Shown: piece after piece, positions 22,336 through 30,017 of the stretch | Layout of the letters: each line of letters begins with the position of its first letter | Position numbering within the stretch: the stretch's first letter is position 1 | Assembly (NCBI GenBank): GCA_910577415.1 | Contig: CAJTLK010000013.1 | Coordinates: 1 to 30,992 of the forward strand | DNA: 30,992 nucleotides | Source of the DNA: an uncultured Oscillospiraceae bacterium | GTDB taxonomy: Bacteria > Bacillota > Clostridia > Oscillospirales > Oscillospiraceae | Direction of reading: 5' to 3' | Made by a program: the position numbers and the translations under genes | Notes under the pieces: generated by a model | The model's input: only the letters and a program-made list of their open reading frames with translations | Database searches by the model: none | What the model was told of the DNA's origin: nothing

Positions 22336-23727
22336 TTGGCGGAGCACGAAGAGATCAAAGAGACAAAGCCCTTGTTTACCAATAAGCAGCTGACCAGGCT
22401 CATGCTTCCCCTGGTCATCGAGCAGCTTTTGCTGATGACCGTGGGTATGGCGGACACCATGATGGTGACGACTGCGGGGGAGGCAGTGGTCTCCGGTGTG
22501 TCGCTGGTGGACAACCTGAATATCCTTATTATCAACATCTTCTCCGCCCTCTCCACCGGCGGCGCGGTGGTGGTGTCCCAATACCTGGGCCGCAAAGACC
22601 CGGAGCAGGCCCGTTCCGCCGCCAAGCAGCTTCTCTATGTGGTCACTATCGTTGCCCTGCTCATTATGGCGGTGGGGCTGGCCTTCCGGGAGAGCATTCT
22701 GCGGGGAGTGTTCGGAAACATATCCCAGGACGTGATGGACTCCGCTCTGGTCTATTTCCTGTTGACGGCGGCGGCCTATCCCTTTATTGCCATTTACAAT
22801 GCTGGAGCCGCTCTCTTCCGGGCCATGGGTAACAGCAAGGTGTCCATGATAAACTCTCTGGTGGTCAACGTCATCAACATCGCGGTCAACGCCGTGCTCA
22901 TTTACGGATTCAATATGGGGGCTGCGGGGGCGGGCATCGGTACGCTGGTTTCCCGTATTGCCGCCGCCGCTATCATTGGTGTGATGATCGTCCAGCCCAC
23001 CCACCTTGTCTATATCGAAAAGCTTTTCCAGCCGCGGCTCCAGTGGGCCATGGTGAAAAAGATCTTGGGCATCGGTGTGCCCAACGGCATCGAAAACGGG
23101 ATGTTCCAGATCGGCAAGCTGCTGGTACTGAACCTTGTGACCTCTTTCGATGTGGGAGTTGACCTGGCGGTGAAGGGTTCCGCCGTGGCGGCCAATGCCA
23201 TCGCCAACTCGGTGGCTAGTGTGGTGAACGTCCCCGGCCAGGGGGCGGGGCTGACATTGGTGACTGTGGTAGGCCAGTGTATGGGTGCGGGAGATCATAA
23301 ACAGGCGGCTGGTTATACCAGAAAGCTTATTGCCGTGACCTATGCCGCCATGGGCACCCTGGATGTGATCTTCTTTATTGCCATGCCGCACCTGATCCCC
23401 TTGTTTCAACTGACCCTTCCCACCGCCGCCATTGCTGTCCAGGTACTGCGGTGGAACTGCGTATTCAACGCTATCTTCTGGCCTCCGTCCTTTGCGCTGC
23501 CCAACGCCCTCCGAGCGGCGGGGGATGCCAAGTTTACCATGGTGGTGAGCATGCTCTCCATGTGGATCTGCCGCATTGGCTGCAGCTATTTCTTTGGCGC
23601 CAGCTGGGGCCTGGGCCTGGGGCTGCTGGGGGTCTGGATCGGTATGTTTTGCGACTGGATCGTCCGAGGGGCCATCTTTACCTTCCATTTTGTCCGGGGG
23701 AAGTGGAAAAATCATCAGGTCATATAG
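22336..23727 (+). CDS. MATE-family multidrug/sodium antiporter
   Basis: A 463-residue exporter with about 12 hydrophobic helices in two similar halves, exchanging Na+ or H+ for organic cations or other substrates. Typical MATE features are the opening LTRLMLPLVIEQLLLM, NLNILIINIFSALSTGGAVVVSQYLGR in the first half, the FRAMGNSKVSM segment near mid-length and the GAGIGTLVSR motif. A GTG at 22327 was not chosen, because GAGGTG at 22324-22329 works as the ribosome binding site for the TTG at 22336. The substrate is not readable; the gene stands alone between terminators. Confidence 0.9.
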   Translation: MAEHEEIKETKPLFTNKQLTRLMLPLVIEQLLLMTVGMADTMMVTTAGEAVVSGVSLVDNLNILIINIFSALSTGGAVVVSQYLGRKDPEQARSAAKQLLYVVTIVALLIMAVGLAFRESILRGVFGNISQDVMDSALVYFLLTAAAYPFIAIYNAGAALFRAMGNSKVSMINSLVVNVINIAVNAVLIYGFNMGAAGAGIGTLVSRIAAAAIIGVMIVQPTHLVYIEKLFQPRLQWAMVKKILGIGVPNGIENGMFQIGKLLVLNLVTSFDVGVDLAVKGSAVAANAIANSVASVVNVPGQGAGLTLVTVVGQCMGAGDHKQAAGYTRKLIAVTYAAMGTLDVIFFIAMPHLIPLFQLTLPTAAIAVQVLRWNCVFNAIFWPPSFALPNALRAAGDAKFTMVVSMLSMWICRIGCSYFFGASWGLGLGLLGVWIGMFCDWIVRGAIFTFHFVRGKWKNHQVI

Positions 23728-23791
23728 CTTCGGTTGACACGGATAAAAAGGGTATGTCTACCCCTGTCAATTATGAGTGAGTGATAAAATG

Positions 23792-23825
23792 AAAGCGCCG
23801 CGTGAGTCTTCACGCTGCGCTTTTG
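23792..23825. terminator. bidirectional terminator between MATE and DUF378 genes
   Basis: Stem AAAGCGCCGCGTGA (23792-23805) with TCACGCTGCGCTTT (23810-23823), one mismatch, loop GTCT, T run on the plus side. It lies between convergent genes. Confidence 0.8.
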
Positions 23826-23844
23826 CTGGATGTGTGCTCCCCGC

Positions 23845-24057
23845 TCAGGTGCGGTCCTCCACCGGATCGCTCTCCCGGAAGAGAAGAGAGATACACCAAA
23901 CAGCTGCCAGACCTACCAGAGTGTAGATCACCCGGCTCATGGCGCTGTCGGCTCCGCCGAAGAGAAACGCCACGATATCAAAGCCGAAGATACCAATGCT
24001 GCCCCAGTTCAGCCCGCCGATGATGGCGAGGATCAGGGCGATCTTGTCCATGATCAT
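23845..24057 (-). CDS. DUF378 domain small membrane protein
   Basis: A 70-residue protein with two predicted membrane helices (about 4-26 and 42-60). The GGLNWGSIGIFGFD motif between the helices is the signature of the DUF378 family, whose function is unknown. A GAGGAGG site lies 10 nt before the ATG at 24057; Met3 is an alternative start. It stands alone, with a TATAAT box (24117-24122, minus strand) about 60 nt upstream as a possible promoter. Confidence 0.88.
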   Translation of the reverse strand: MIMDKIALILAIIGGLNWGSIGIFGFDIVAFLFGGADSAMSRVIYTLVGLAAVWCISLLFRESDPVEDRT

Positions 24058-24116
24058 GTGAAAGAAACCTCCTCAAAATGGATTCCCGGCACTTAGCATG
24101 GACAAGGGGAGAACAA

Positions 24117-24147
24117 ATTATACCGAAAGCGGTTTGACAGACGCCAA
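24117..24147 (-). promoter_or_regulatory. candidate promoter of the DUF378 gene
   Basis: Minus strand -10 TATAAT (24117-24122) with TTGGCG (24142-24147) as -35 at a long 19-nt spacing, so only moderately convincing. Confidence 0.4.
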
Positions 24148-24183
24148 AAATTTTGTGGAGGGAGCCAAGAAGCGGAAAAAATA

Positions 24184-24212
24184 TTGCAATCTGTCTGGGG
24201 CTTTGATATGAT
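24184..24212 (+). promoter_or_regulatory. sigma-A promoter of the sodium:alanine symporter gene
   Basis: -35 TTGCAA (24184-24189), a 17-nt spacer, -10 TATGAT (24207-24212), about 70 nt upstream of the start. Confidence 0.65.
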
Positions 24213-24282
24213 AAAGCGGCAAAGTCGGAGAAATGGCTTCCGATTTTTCCCTTTGAGCCTGAGAGAAAAAGGAGAGAGCTGT

Positions 24283-25677
24283 ATGGAGAAATTTATGGAG
24301 GCTGTCACCAAGGTAAACAGCGTGGTCAACAGCTTTGCCTGGGGGCCTGTTATGCTGGTGTTGCTGGTGGGAACGGGTATTCTGCTGAGCGTGGGTACCG
24401 GGTTCCTCCAGGTGCGGAAGTTTGGCTATATCATGAAGAACACTGTCGGCAGTTTGTTCCGTAAGAAGGATGCCGACCATGGCAACAATCTCAGTCCCTT
24501 TCAGGCGGTGACCACCGCCCTGGCGGGCACCGTGGGAACCGGCAATATTGCCGGCGTCACCGGCGCCATTTTCATGGGCGGCCCCGGCGCGGTGTTCTGG
24601 ATGTGGATCTCCGCCTTCTTTGGTATGTGTACCAAGTACGCTGAGATCGTCTTGGCCATGAAGTACCGGGAGACCGATGCCGACGGTACCCACAAGGGCG
24701 GCCCCATGTACTATATCGAGAAGGGCCTGGGCAAAAATTGGAAATGGCTGGCAGTCATCTTTGCCATCCTGGGCGGCATAGCCTCCTTCGGCATCGGCAA
24801 CATCGCCCAATCCAGTGAGATCGCCGGAGCCATGGGCAGTATCTTCGGTGTGGCCCCCCTGGCGGCGGGCGTCATCCTGGCGGTGATCGTAGCCATCGTG
24901 GTCATCGGCGGCGTACAGCGTATCGGCCAGGTGACCTCCTATCTGGTGCCCTTTATGGCCTCGTTTTATATCCTGGCCGGGGTGGCCGTTATCGTACTGC
25001 GGATCACCGATATTCCCTTCGGCCTGAAGACCATTTTTACCGAGGCCTTCAGCTTCAAGGCTGTGGAGGGCGCCATCTTTGGCGTGGCCATTATGAAGGC
25101 CATGCAGAACGGCTTTGCCCGTGGCGTATTCTCCAACGAGGCCGGCCTTGGCTCCGCACCCATTGCTCACGCTGCCTCCTCCAGCGAGGAGCCCTGTGAG
25201 CAGGCTATTTGGGGCGTGTTCGAGGTGTTCATCGATACCATTGTCATCTGCACCATCACCGCCCTGGCCGTTATTCTCTCCGGGGTGCTGAATACCACCG
25301 GCGGGCTGGACGCCTTCGCCTCCAAGGGCGCCGCCGCCGTGGAGGCATTCAACATCATTCTCCCCGGCACCCTGGGCGGCACAGTGATCCAGATCAGCCT
25401 TCTCTTCTTTGCCCTGTCCACGATCCTGGGCTGGAGCTATTATGGGGAGCGCTGCTGGGGCTATCTCTCCAAGGACAATAAGGTGGTCATCCTGGTTTAC
25501 AAGGTGGCCTTCGTTCTGTTCTGTATTGTGGGCGCTGTGGGTTCCGGGACCCTCATGTGGAGCATTGCTGATACCCTAAACGGTCTGATGGCCATTCCCA
25601 ACCTGGTGGGGCTACTGCTGTTGTGCCCGGTGGTTTTCAAGGTCACCAAGGAATATTTTGACAAGGTGGGGAAATAA
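24283..25677 (+). CDS. alanine/glycine:cation symporter (AGCS family)
   Basis: A 464-residue permease importing alanine or glycine with sodium; about 10-11 hydrophobic helices. Family motifs include the early TGFLQVRKF, the central TVGTGNIAGVTGAIFMGGPGAVFWMW region, MKYRETDADG and the FSNEAGLGSAPIAHAA motif of AGCS proteins. AAAAGGAGAGAG precedes the ATG at 24283, and a longer frame would add 33 unlikely residues. It stands alone behind its own promoter, followed by a bidirectional terminator. Exact amino-acid preference (alanine, glycine or D-alanine) is inferred only from the family. Confidence 0.92.
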   Translation: MEKFMEAVTKVNSVVNSFAWGPVMLVLLVGTGILLSVGTGFLQVRKFGYIMKNTVGSLFRKKDADHGNNLSPFQAVTTALAGTVGTGNIAGVTGAIFMGGPGAVFWMWISAFFGMCTKYAEIVLAMKYRETDADGTHKGGPMYYIEKGLGKNWKWLAVIFAILGGIASFGIGNIAQSSEIAGAMGSIFGVAPLAAGVILAVIVAIVVIGGVQRIGQVTSYLVPFMASFYILAGVAVIVLRITDIPFGLKTIFTEAFSFKAVEGAIFGVAIMKAMQNGFARGVFSNEAGLGSAPIAHAASSSEEPCEQAIWGVFEVFIDTIVICTITALAVILSGVLNTTGGLDAFASKGAAAVEAFNIILPGTLGGTVIQISLLFFALSTILGWSYYGERCWGYLSKDNKVVILVYKVAFVLFCIVGAVGSGTLMWSIADTLNGLMAIPNLVGLLLLCPVVFKVTKEYFDKVGK

Positions 25678-25696
25678 ACTTCTCCTTTGGCATGAA

Positions 25697-25728
25697 AAAA
25701 GACCGGCCCCTTGGGGGCCGGTCTTTTT
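25697..25728. terminator. bidirectional terminator between symporter and cdd
   Basis: Perfect 14-bp stem AAAAGACCGGCCCC with GGGGCCGGTCTTTT around TTG, A-rich before and T-rich after, so it works in both directions. Confidence 0.92.
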
Positions 25729-25737
25729 GTGCTGTTT

Positions 25738-26139
25738 TTACCCCAAGCTCAGATCCTTGGGGCCAAAGCCGTGGGGGAGGAGGTCGCAGAGCTTCAGCTT
25801 GGTGAAGCTCCTGTCCGCCTTTCCCACCAGTAGCTCCAGTTCCGGGGCAAACTCGTAGAGCATCTGCCGGCAGGCTCCGCAGGGCCAGCAGTAGTCGGCG
25901 CTTTCGCCCACCACCGCCAGGCGGACAAAGTCGTCCCTATGGCCCTCACTCACTGCCTTCACCAGAGCGGTGCGCTCGGCGCAGATGGTGGAGCCATAGG
26001 CGGCGTTTTCGATGTTGCAGCCGGTAAAGACGCTGCCGTCGGCACAGAGAAGGGCGGCCCCCACGGGAAATTTGGAGTAGGGGACGTAGGAGCGGGAGAG
26101 CATGGCATAGGCCAGATCGGCCAGTTCACGATCAGTCAT
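25738..26139 (-). CDS. cdd: cytidine deaminase
   Basis: A 133-residue cytosolic enzyme converting cytidine or deoxycytidine to uridine or deoxyuridine in pyrimidine salvage. The zinc site is complete in the tetrameric type: C53 and catalytic E55 in CAERTA, C87 and C90 in PCGACRQ. NIENAAYG (42-49) binds the substrate sugar. AAAGGAG precedes the ATG. It starts 55 nt after the deacetylase-like gene on the same strand with no hairpin between, so read-through co-transcription is possible. Length and motifs are fully normal. Confidence 0.95.
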   Translation of the reverse strand: MTDRELADLAYAMLSRSYVPYSKFPVGAALLCADGSVFTGCNIENAAYGSTICAERTALVKAVSEGHRDDFVRLAVVGESADYCWPCGACRQMLYEFAPELELLVGKADRSFTKLKLCDLLPHGFGPKDLSLG

Positions 26140-26194
26140 GAGAGGCTCCTTTCTGGTTTACATAAAACTAACATATAGGGGCATGGGAAAAATC

Positions 26195-27460
26195 TCACCA
26201 TGTGGTGCCCAGGGGTGGGCGGATAGAGAGGTCAATGATCTCCTTAGCGTTATAAAACTGCTGGTAACGAGGCAGGGACTTTCCGCTGCGGAGGGTAGTG
26301 CCGTCAGGATGGAGCCGGTCACAGATGACGGCGGAGATATCGCTCTTACACTTCTCGTAGGAACTGATACCTACGCTGGCGAAGATGCGGAAGCCCTGAC
26401 TGTGGAGCCATTTGAACTGGGGGCCGGTTTGGGTCACGTCGTTGTCGCCGTCAGGCCGGGCGCCGTGGGGATAGAACAGGATCTGGGTGGGGCCTACCAG
26501 GGAACCCACTTCTTCCGCCCAGCGGAGGGTGTCCCGCTGAATGGATTCGGTAGGCCGGGTGGACAGACGGATGTGGCCCCAGGTGTGGGAGCCGAAATAC
26601 CAGCCGGTTTCCTTGAGCCGCTGGATGATGGGCTTCACCGCATCGATCTCGGATTGCCGGTTGGCGTCAAAGGCGGGACGGCGGGGGTCATTTTCTGAAA
26701 TGTCGATGTCGTTTTGGGTGCGGTAGCCCAAAATACCCTCGTAACCGGTGAGGGAGAGGCAGCCCTTTACGCCGTTGAGGGAGAAGTCGGGATGCTCCTT
26801 GACGAATTTGTCCAAAATGGTAATGGCGTCCAGATCCTGGGTGAGGAAGGTCTGCTTGGTGTAAGGATCGGTACACTCGGCCCAGATCTCGCCGTCGCCG
26901 CCCAGTACCAGCTTGGAGGTAAAGCCCTGCTGGAGCATATAGGGGTAGTAATTGGTGTCGTCAAAGGAAATGACCAGAGGCTTTTTGCCTTGGGGGATCA
27001 TCAGTACGTTGCGGCGCATCCGCTGCTCGCCGCTGTCGGTGGTATATTCCGACCACACATCGTTCATATTGACAATAACGTAGTTGTTGTCGTAGACGCT
27101 TTGAAGGATTTTGTTGTACTCGTCCACCGTTACCATCCAGTCGTCCAGGCCGTAACGCTCGCTCTCGCTGGCGCCGCAGTCGTGGAAGGCCCATTGAGGG
27201 TAGGCGATGACCGGGTGAAAAAAGAGGTGTTCCACAACCGCGTCGGTGGGCCAGGGGACCAGAGGCACCGGGGGATCGGTGGGCACGGCGTCGTCTGGGA
27301 CGACGTCCGGCGTGGGTTCAGGGGCGGGGGTAGCCTCGGCCTGGGCGCTGTTTTCCGGCACGTCAGGGCCGGTGGGGGCTTTTTTCTTGCAGGCGGCCAG
27401 ACTCAAGAGACAGGCCAGGGCCAAAGTCATGGACAAAAGACGGCGGAGTTTTTGCTTCAT
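26195..27460 (-). CDS. lipoprotein with polysaccharide deacetylase-like domain
   Basis: A 421-residue exported lipoprotein. The signal peptide ends in LSLAAC with C24 lipidated, followed by a Pro/Thr/Glu-rich linker (about 30-70). The C-terminal domain resembles family-4 carbohydrate esterases: SFDD (165-168) matches the catalytic/metal Asp motif and HTWGH (292-296) the two metal histidines; FYPHGARPDG fits the third motif region. Its target may be peptidoglycan or another surface glycan. The ATG at 27460 has only a weak ribosome binding site. TATAAT (27530-27535, minus strand) is a candidate promoter. The domain is longer than usual, with an insert between the motifs. Confidence 0.83.
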   Translation of the reverse strand: MKQKLRRLLSMTLALACLLSLAACKKKAPTGPDVPENSAQAEATPAPEPTPDVVPDDAVPTDPPVPLVPWPTDAVVEHLFFHPVIAYPQWAFHDCGASESERYGLDDWMVTVDEYNKILQSVYDNNYVIVNMNDVWSEYTTDSGEQRMRRNVLMIPQGKKPLVISFDDTNYYPYMLQQGFTSKLVLGGDGEIWAECTDPYTKQTFLTQDLDAITILDKFVKEHPDFSLNGVKGCLSLTGYEGILGYRTQNDIDISENDPRRPAFDANRQSEIDAVKPIIQRLKETGWYFGSHTWGHIRLSTRPTESIQRDTLRWAEEVGSLVGPTQILFYPHGARPDGDNDVTQTGPQFKWLHSQGFRIFASVGISSYEKCKSDISAVICDRLHPDGTTLRSGKSLPRYQQFYNAKEIIDLSIRPPLGTTW

Positions 27461-27529
27461 TAAATACACTGCTTTCTCATTTGTTATTCTTGTCATTCTG
27501 AATATGTCGCCAATTATAAGCGTATTCCT

Positions 27530-27557
27530 ATTATATCTAAGAAAGGGGAAAAAACAA
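27530..27557 (-). promoter_or_regulatory. candidate promoter of the deacetylase-like lipoprotein gene
   Basis: Minus strand TTGTTT (27552-27557), a 16-nt spacer, TATAAT (27530-27535). The A/T-rich stretch upstream could help. A second TATAAT (27513-27518) lacks a -35. Confidence 0.5.
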
Positions 27558-27619
27558 CAACAAATTGGAAACAAAATAGAAAGGCCAACGTCTAAGGAGC
27601 AGGGGAAAATTTTTTGCTA

Positions 27620-27648
27620 TTGCAAAGTTTCCCATAATCTGCTAAAAT
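27620..27648 (+). promoter_or_regulatory. sigma-A promoter of the 8-TM protein gene
   Basis: -35 TTGCAA (27620-27625), a 17-nt spacer, extended -10 TGCTAAAAT (TAAAAT at 27643-27648), about 50 nt before the start. Confidence 0.75.
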
Positions 27649-27701
27649 AGGTCAGAATAATCGGTTTAAAAAATGGGAAAGTTTTCTCGGGAGATGTGCG
27701 C

Positions 27702-28487
27702 ATGGACAAGAACAAGAAAGCGACAAAAGCGGCCAGGGCAAAAGCGGAAGAAGAGGCCCTCAACCATATTCTCTACTGGATCGCCGGTGGATCGGTGCTG
27801 GAGTTCCTTCTTCTTCTGCTCAACCGTTACTATTTTCGGTTTACGGGCAGCGAGGTTGACATTATGACGGCGCTGGGCGTGGCAGTGAAGATCTTGGCTG
27901 TGGCTGGACTTCTCTGTGCTGGAGCGGCTTTCTATTGGTGGAACGGAGCCAAAAAGGCGGGGAAAAACGCCACTTTGCTCGGCGTGCTGGGCTTCTTTAT
28001 GCTGGGCGTGTCGGCGGGCTGCTTTGCCGCGTGGTTTTTCTATGGCTCGGGTATCCAGCTTATGTATGTGGCGGTGCCTGCGGTAGTGGCCCTGGCCGTC
28101 ATCTACTATCTCTATCAGCGGGAATTCTTTTTCATCGCCTGTGAGAGCGCCCTGACCCTATTGATTGTCTGGGGCTGCGCCAAGGGCTTGGGCGGACGAT
28201 ATGCCATGATCGCCTACGCCTGTGTGGCCCTGGCCGCTGTGGCAGTGGTGGCGTTGGCGTGGCTGTGCCGAAAGGCCCAGACTGAGAATGGTATGCTGGA
28301 GCTCAACGGCAAGAATGTGCGCTTATTTGCCAAGGACGCCAATTATGCCCTGCTCTACCTGGGGGCCATTATCCTACTGGTGGTGCTGATCCTGGCGGCC
28401 ATCGGAATCAACCAGATGGCCCTCTATGCTGTGACGGTGGCTTGGCTGCTCATTGCGGCGGTTTACTACACCGTAAAGCTGATGTGA
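27702..28487 (+). CDS. polytopic membrane protein of unknown function
   Basis: A 261-residue protein not recognised. A lysine/alanine-rich cytoplasmic N-terminus (KKATKAARAKAEEEA) is followed by about eight hydrophobic helices, spread to the C-terminus, with short loops and no obvious catalytic motif. Soluble sequence of note is only the loop before TM7 (KAQTENGMLELNGKNVRLF). GGGAG 8 nt before the ATG favours 27702 over an upstream GTG. It has its own promoter and a strong terminator, so it is a monocistronic unit. It could be a small-molecule channel, a transporter or a scaffold; no evidence distinguishes them. Confidence 0.75.
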   Translation: MDKNKKATKAARAKAEEEALNHILYWIAGGSVLEFLLLLLNRYYFRFTGSEVDIMTALGVAVKILAVAGLLCAGAAFYWWNGAKKAGKNATLLGVLGFFMLGVSAGCFAAWFFYGSGIQLMYVAVPAVVALAVIYYLYQREFFFIACESALTLLIVWGCAKGLGGRYAMIAYACVALAAVAVVALAWLCRKAQTENGMLELNGKNVRLFAKDANYALLYLGAIILLVVLILAAIGINQMALYAVTVAWLLIAAVYYTVKLM

Positions 28488-28504
28488 TCTCTGCGTGGAA
28501 TGAA

Positions 28505-28541
28505 AAAAGAGCGCTCAGGTTTGACCTGAGCGCTCTTTTGC
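28505..28541. terminator. bidirectional terminator after the 8-TM gene
   Basis: Perfect 16-bp stem AAAAGAGCGCTCAGGT (28505-28520) with ACCTGAGCGCTCTTTT (28524-28539), loop TTG. It serves both this gene and the convergent DUF1653 gene. Confidence 0.93.
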
Positions 28542-28565
28542 GTTTGCTGGGGACAAAAGAAGGCG

Positions 28566-28799
28566 TCATGTATCTTCTTCCTCAAACCGCCAGGTTTGAG
28601 TGACCTCCGGGTATTTCTCCCGGTCCACCGGGGAGAGGAACATATCATAGGGTCGGACGTACACGCCAAAGTCGCCGTAGAGGGCTTGATAGACCACCAT
28701 CCGCTCCCGGGTCTCGGAGTGAGTGGCCTCCATCAGAACCTTATAGTGTTTGCCTTTGAAGTGGCGGTAGGTCCCGCCAATGTTCAATTGCCGCTCCAT
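28566..28799 (-). CDS. DUF1653 domain protein
   Basis: A 77-residue small soluble protein of the DUF1653 family. The characteristic pattern is visible: GGTYRHFKGKHYKVL (8-22), the HSETRERMVVYQALYGDFGVYVRP stretch and the D-rich end MFLSPVDREKYPE. The fold is a small beta-barrel, often encoded singly in gut Clostridia, with no established function. GGAGG 7 nt before the ATG fixes the start. It converges with the 8-TM gene and diverges from spoVAC. Confidence 0.88.
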   Translation of the reverse strand: MERQLNIGGTYRHFKGKHYKVLMEATHSETRERMVVYQALYGDFGVYVRPYDMFLSPVDREKYPEVTQTWRFEEEDT

Positions 28800-28919
28800 A
28801 CATCGACCTCCAACTTGCTTTTCACATTATGATACCTTATAAGACACACAATGTCAAACGAACATGTATTTTTTTTACTTGGAGCGGCAAACTATCCCTC
28901 AAAGGGAGGAGAGCGCGTT

Positions 28920-29366
28920 ATGGATATGACCAACAAAGAATATGGAAGCTATGTCAATGGAAAATCCAAGCCGTCGCCTTGTCTGAAAAACTGCGTGTGG
29001 GCATTTTGCGTGGGTGGGCTGATCTGCACACTGGGGCAGCTGCTGCTGAATTTCTATCAAAATAACTGTGCTCTGGAAAAGGACGATGCCGCGGCGGCGG
29101 TGTCGGTGACACTCATTCTGCTCTCCGCGATCCTCACCGGCCTGGGCGTTTTTGATAAGATCGCCAAGCACGCGGGGGCGGGTACTCTGGTGCCTATCAC
29201 CGGCTTTGCCAATGCGGTGGTGTCTCCGGCGCTGGAGTTCAAGAGCGAGGGGTTGGTCTTGGGAGTGGCGGCCAAGATGTTTGTCATTGCCGGTCCTGTG
29301 CTGGTCTTTGGTATCAGCACCAGCGTGATCTACGGGTTGATCTTGCTGCTGCTGAATTTGGCATAA
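28920..29366 (+). CDS. spoVAC: stage V sporulation protein AC
   Basis: A 148-residue inner-membrane protein of the spore needed for uptake and release of dipicolinic acid; SpoVAC is reported to act as a mechanosensitive channel. Typical features are KPSPCLKNCVWAFCVGGLICTLGQ, the GLGVFDKIAKHAGAGTLVPITGFANAVVSPALEFK region and the final hydrophobic helix. GGGAGGAGAG sits before the ATG; the longer frame to 28851 is not used. The usual partners spoVAD and spoVAE are not downstream; a terminator and rRNA promoters follow. I found no convincing sigma-G promoter. Confidence 0.93.
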   Translation: MDMTNKEYGSYVNGKSKPSPCLKNCVWAFCVGGLICTLGQLLLNFYQNNCALEKDDAAAAVSVTLILLSAILTGLGVFDKIAKHAGAGTLVPITGFANAVVSPALEFKSEGLVLGVAAKMFVIAGPVLVFGISTSVIYGLILLLLNLA

Positions 29367-29397
29367 GAGAGCGCAAAGTATTGGAGGAGAATTAACT

Positions 29398-29421
29398 GGC
29401 GGGGCTTTGCCCCGCCTTTTC
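29398..29421 (+). terminator. terminator after spoVAC
   Basis: Perfect 8-bp stem GGCGGGGC (29398-29405) with GCCCCGCC (29409-29416), TTT loop and TTTT tail. Confidence 0.88.
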
Positions 29422-29429
29422 TCGCTGGG

Positions 29430-29491
29430 ACAAAAATTTCCAGAAAAATTTCACAAAAAGTATTGACAAACCCCTTTGTGAGTTGTATAGT
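29430..29491 (+). promoter_or_regulatory. rRNA-type promoter P1 with A-tract UP element
   Basis: -35 TTGACA (29463-29468), a 17-nt spacer, -10 TATAGT (29486-29491). Upstream, spaced A-tracts (CAAAAATTTCC, GAAAAATTTC, CAAAAAG) act as a likely UP element. It would begin transcription about 800 nt before 16S. Confidence 0.85.
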
Positions 29492-29497
29492 ATAGAC

Positions 29498-29885
29498 AGA
29501 AAGAGGTGAGTCCAATGGGCTAAGAAGTCCATCCGAAGCGAAACCACTTTCGGGAAGCTAAAGGGAAGCCAAAGTTCCAAAGGGGCCGAAAAGACGAAGG
29601 CACCCTGCCAAGCGGGATCAGAACAAGACCTTTCCAGCAAGAGCAAGTTCCAAACAGCTCACACAATGTGAGAAGACGCGAGAAAGCGCCAATCGTTTCG
29701 AGAAACCTGCAAAGCGTTAGGAAAGACCCGGTTCCGATCAAAGCACAGCTCAAAAGTGAAAAGAGAGGCAATCCCGCAAGGCGAAATTCCGCGGAAAGCG
29801 AGGTAAACAACATTGTTAGAGCCCAACCAGAAATGACCCCCCGGTCTGATGGAAGGCCGGGGGGTTAAACTATATCTTGGGCTTT
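29498..29885 (+). ncRNA. putative transcribed leader or ncRNA downstream of P1
   Basis: About 390 nt with no supportable protein gene, between P1 and P2. It is purine-rich and full of small hairpins, for example CTCACA/TGTGAG (29674-29689 area). It ends in a nested structure: outer helix AGAGCCCAA/TTGGGCTTT (29818-29826 with 29877-29885) and inner ACCCCCCGG/CCGGGGGGT (29836-29844 with 29857-29865). No T-tract follows. It is either a long rRNA leader or a separate structured RNA. I found no signatures of RNase P RNA, tmRNA, SRP RNA or 6S RNA. Confidence 0.45.
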
Positions 29886-29950
29886 ATCCTCGCCTACCTT
29901 ATTATATATAGGTAAAAATTGCGGAAATTTAGTTACCATAATTCCACCGC

Positions 29951-30011
29951 CAAAAAAACTTTGAAAAAAGTGAAAAAAACGCTTGACAAACCGGCAGAGC
30001 GGTGGTATCCT
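29951..30011 (+). promoter_or_regulatory. rRNA promoter P2 with A-tract UP element
   Basis: -35 TTGACA (29983-29988), a 17-nt spacer, -10 TATCCT (30006-30011), preceded by A-tracts (29951-29980). The leader to 16S is about 280 nt. Confidence 0.87.
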
Positions 30012-30017
30012 ATCAAA

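Noticed and set aside
22273..23715. Antisense open frame (480 codons) opposite the MATE gene
   Set aside because: The translation is His/Gly/Asp-rich in the way reversed membrane-protein codons are; no ribosome binding site.
24058..24283. Glycine or other riboswitch before the sodium:alanine symporter
   Set aside because: The leader has only a weak TCGGA/TCCGA hairpin and no recognisable tandem aptamer motifs.
29500..29885. Known ncRNAs (tmRNA, RNase P RNA, SRP RNA, 6S RNA) after P1
   Set aside because: None of the conserved segments I know for these RNAs is present.
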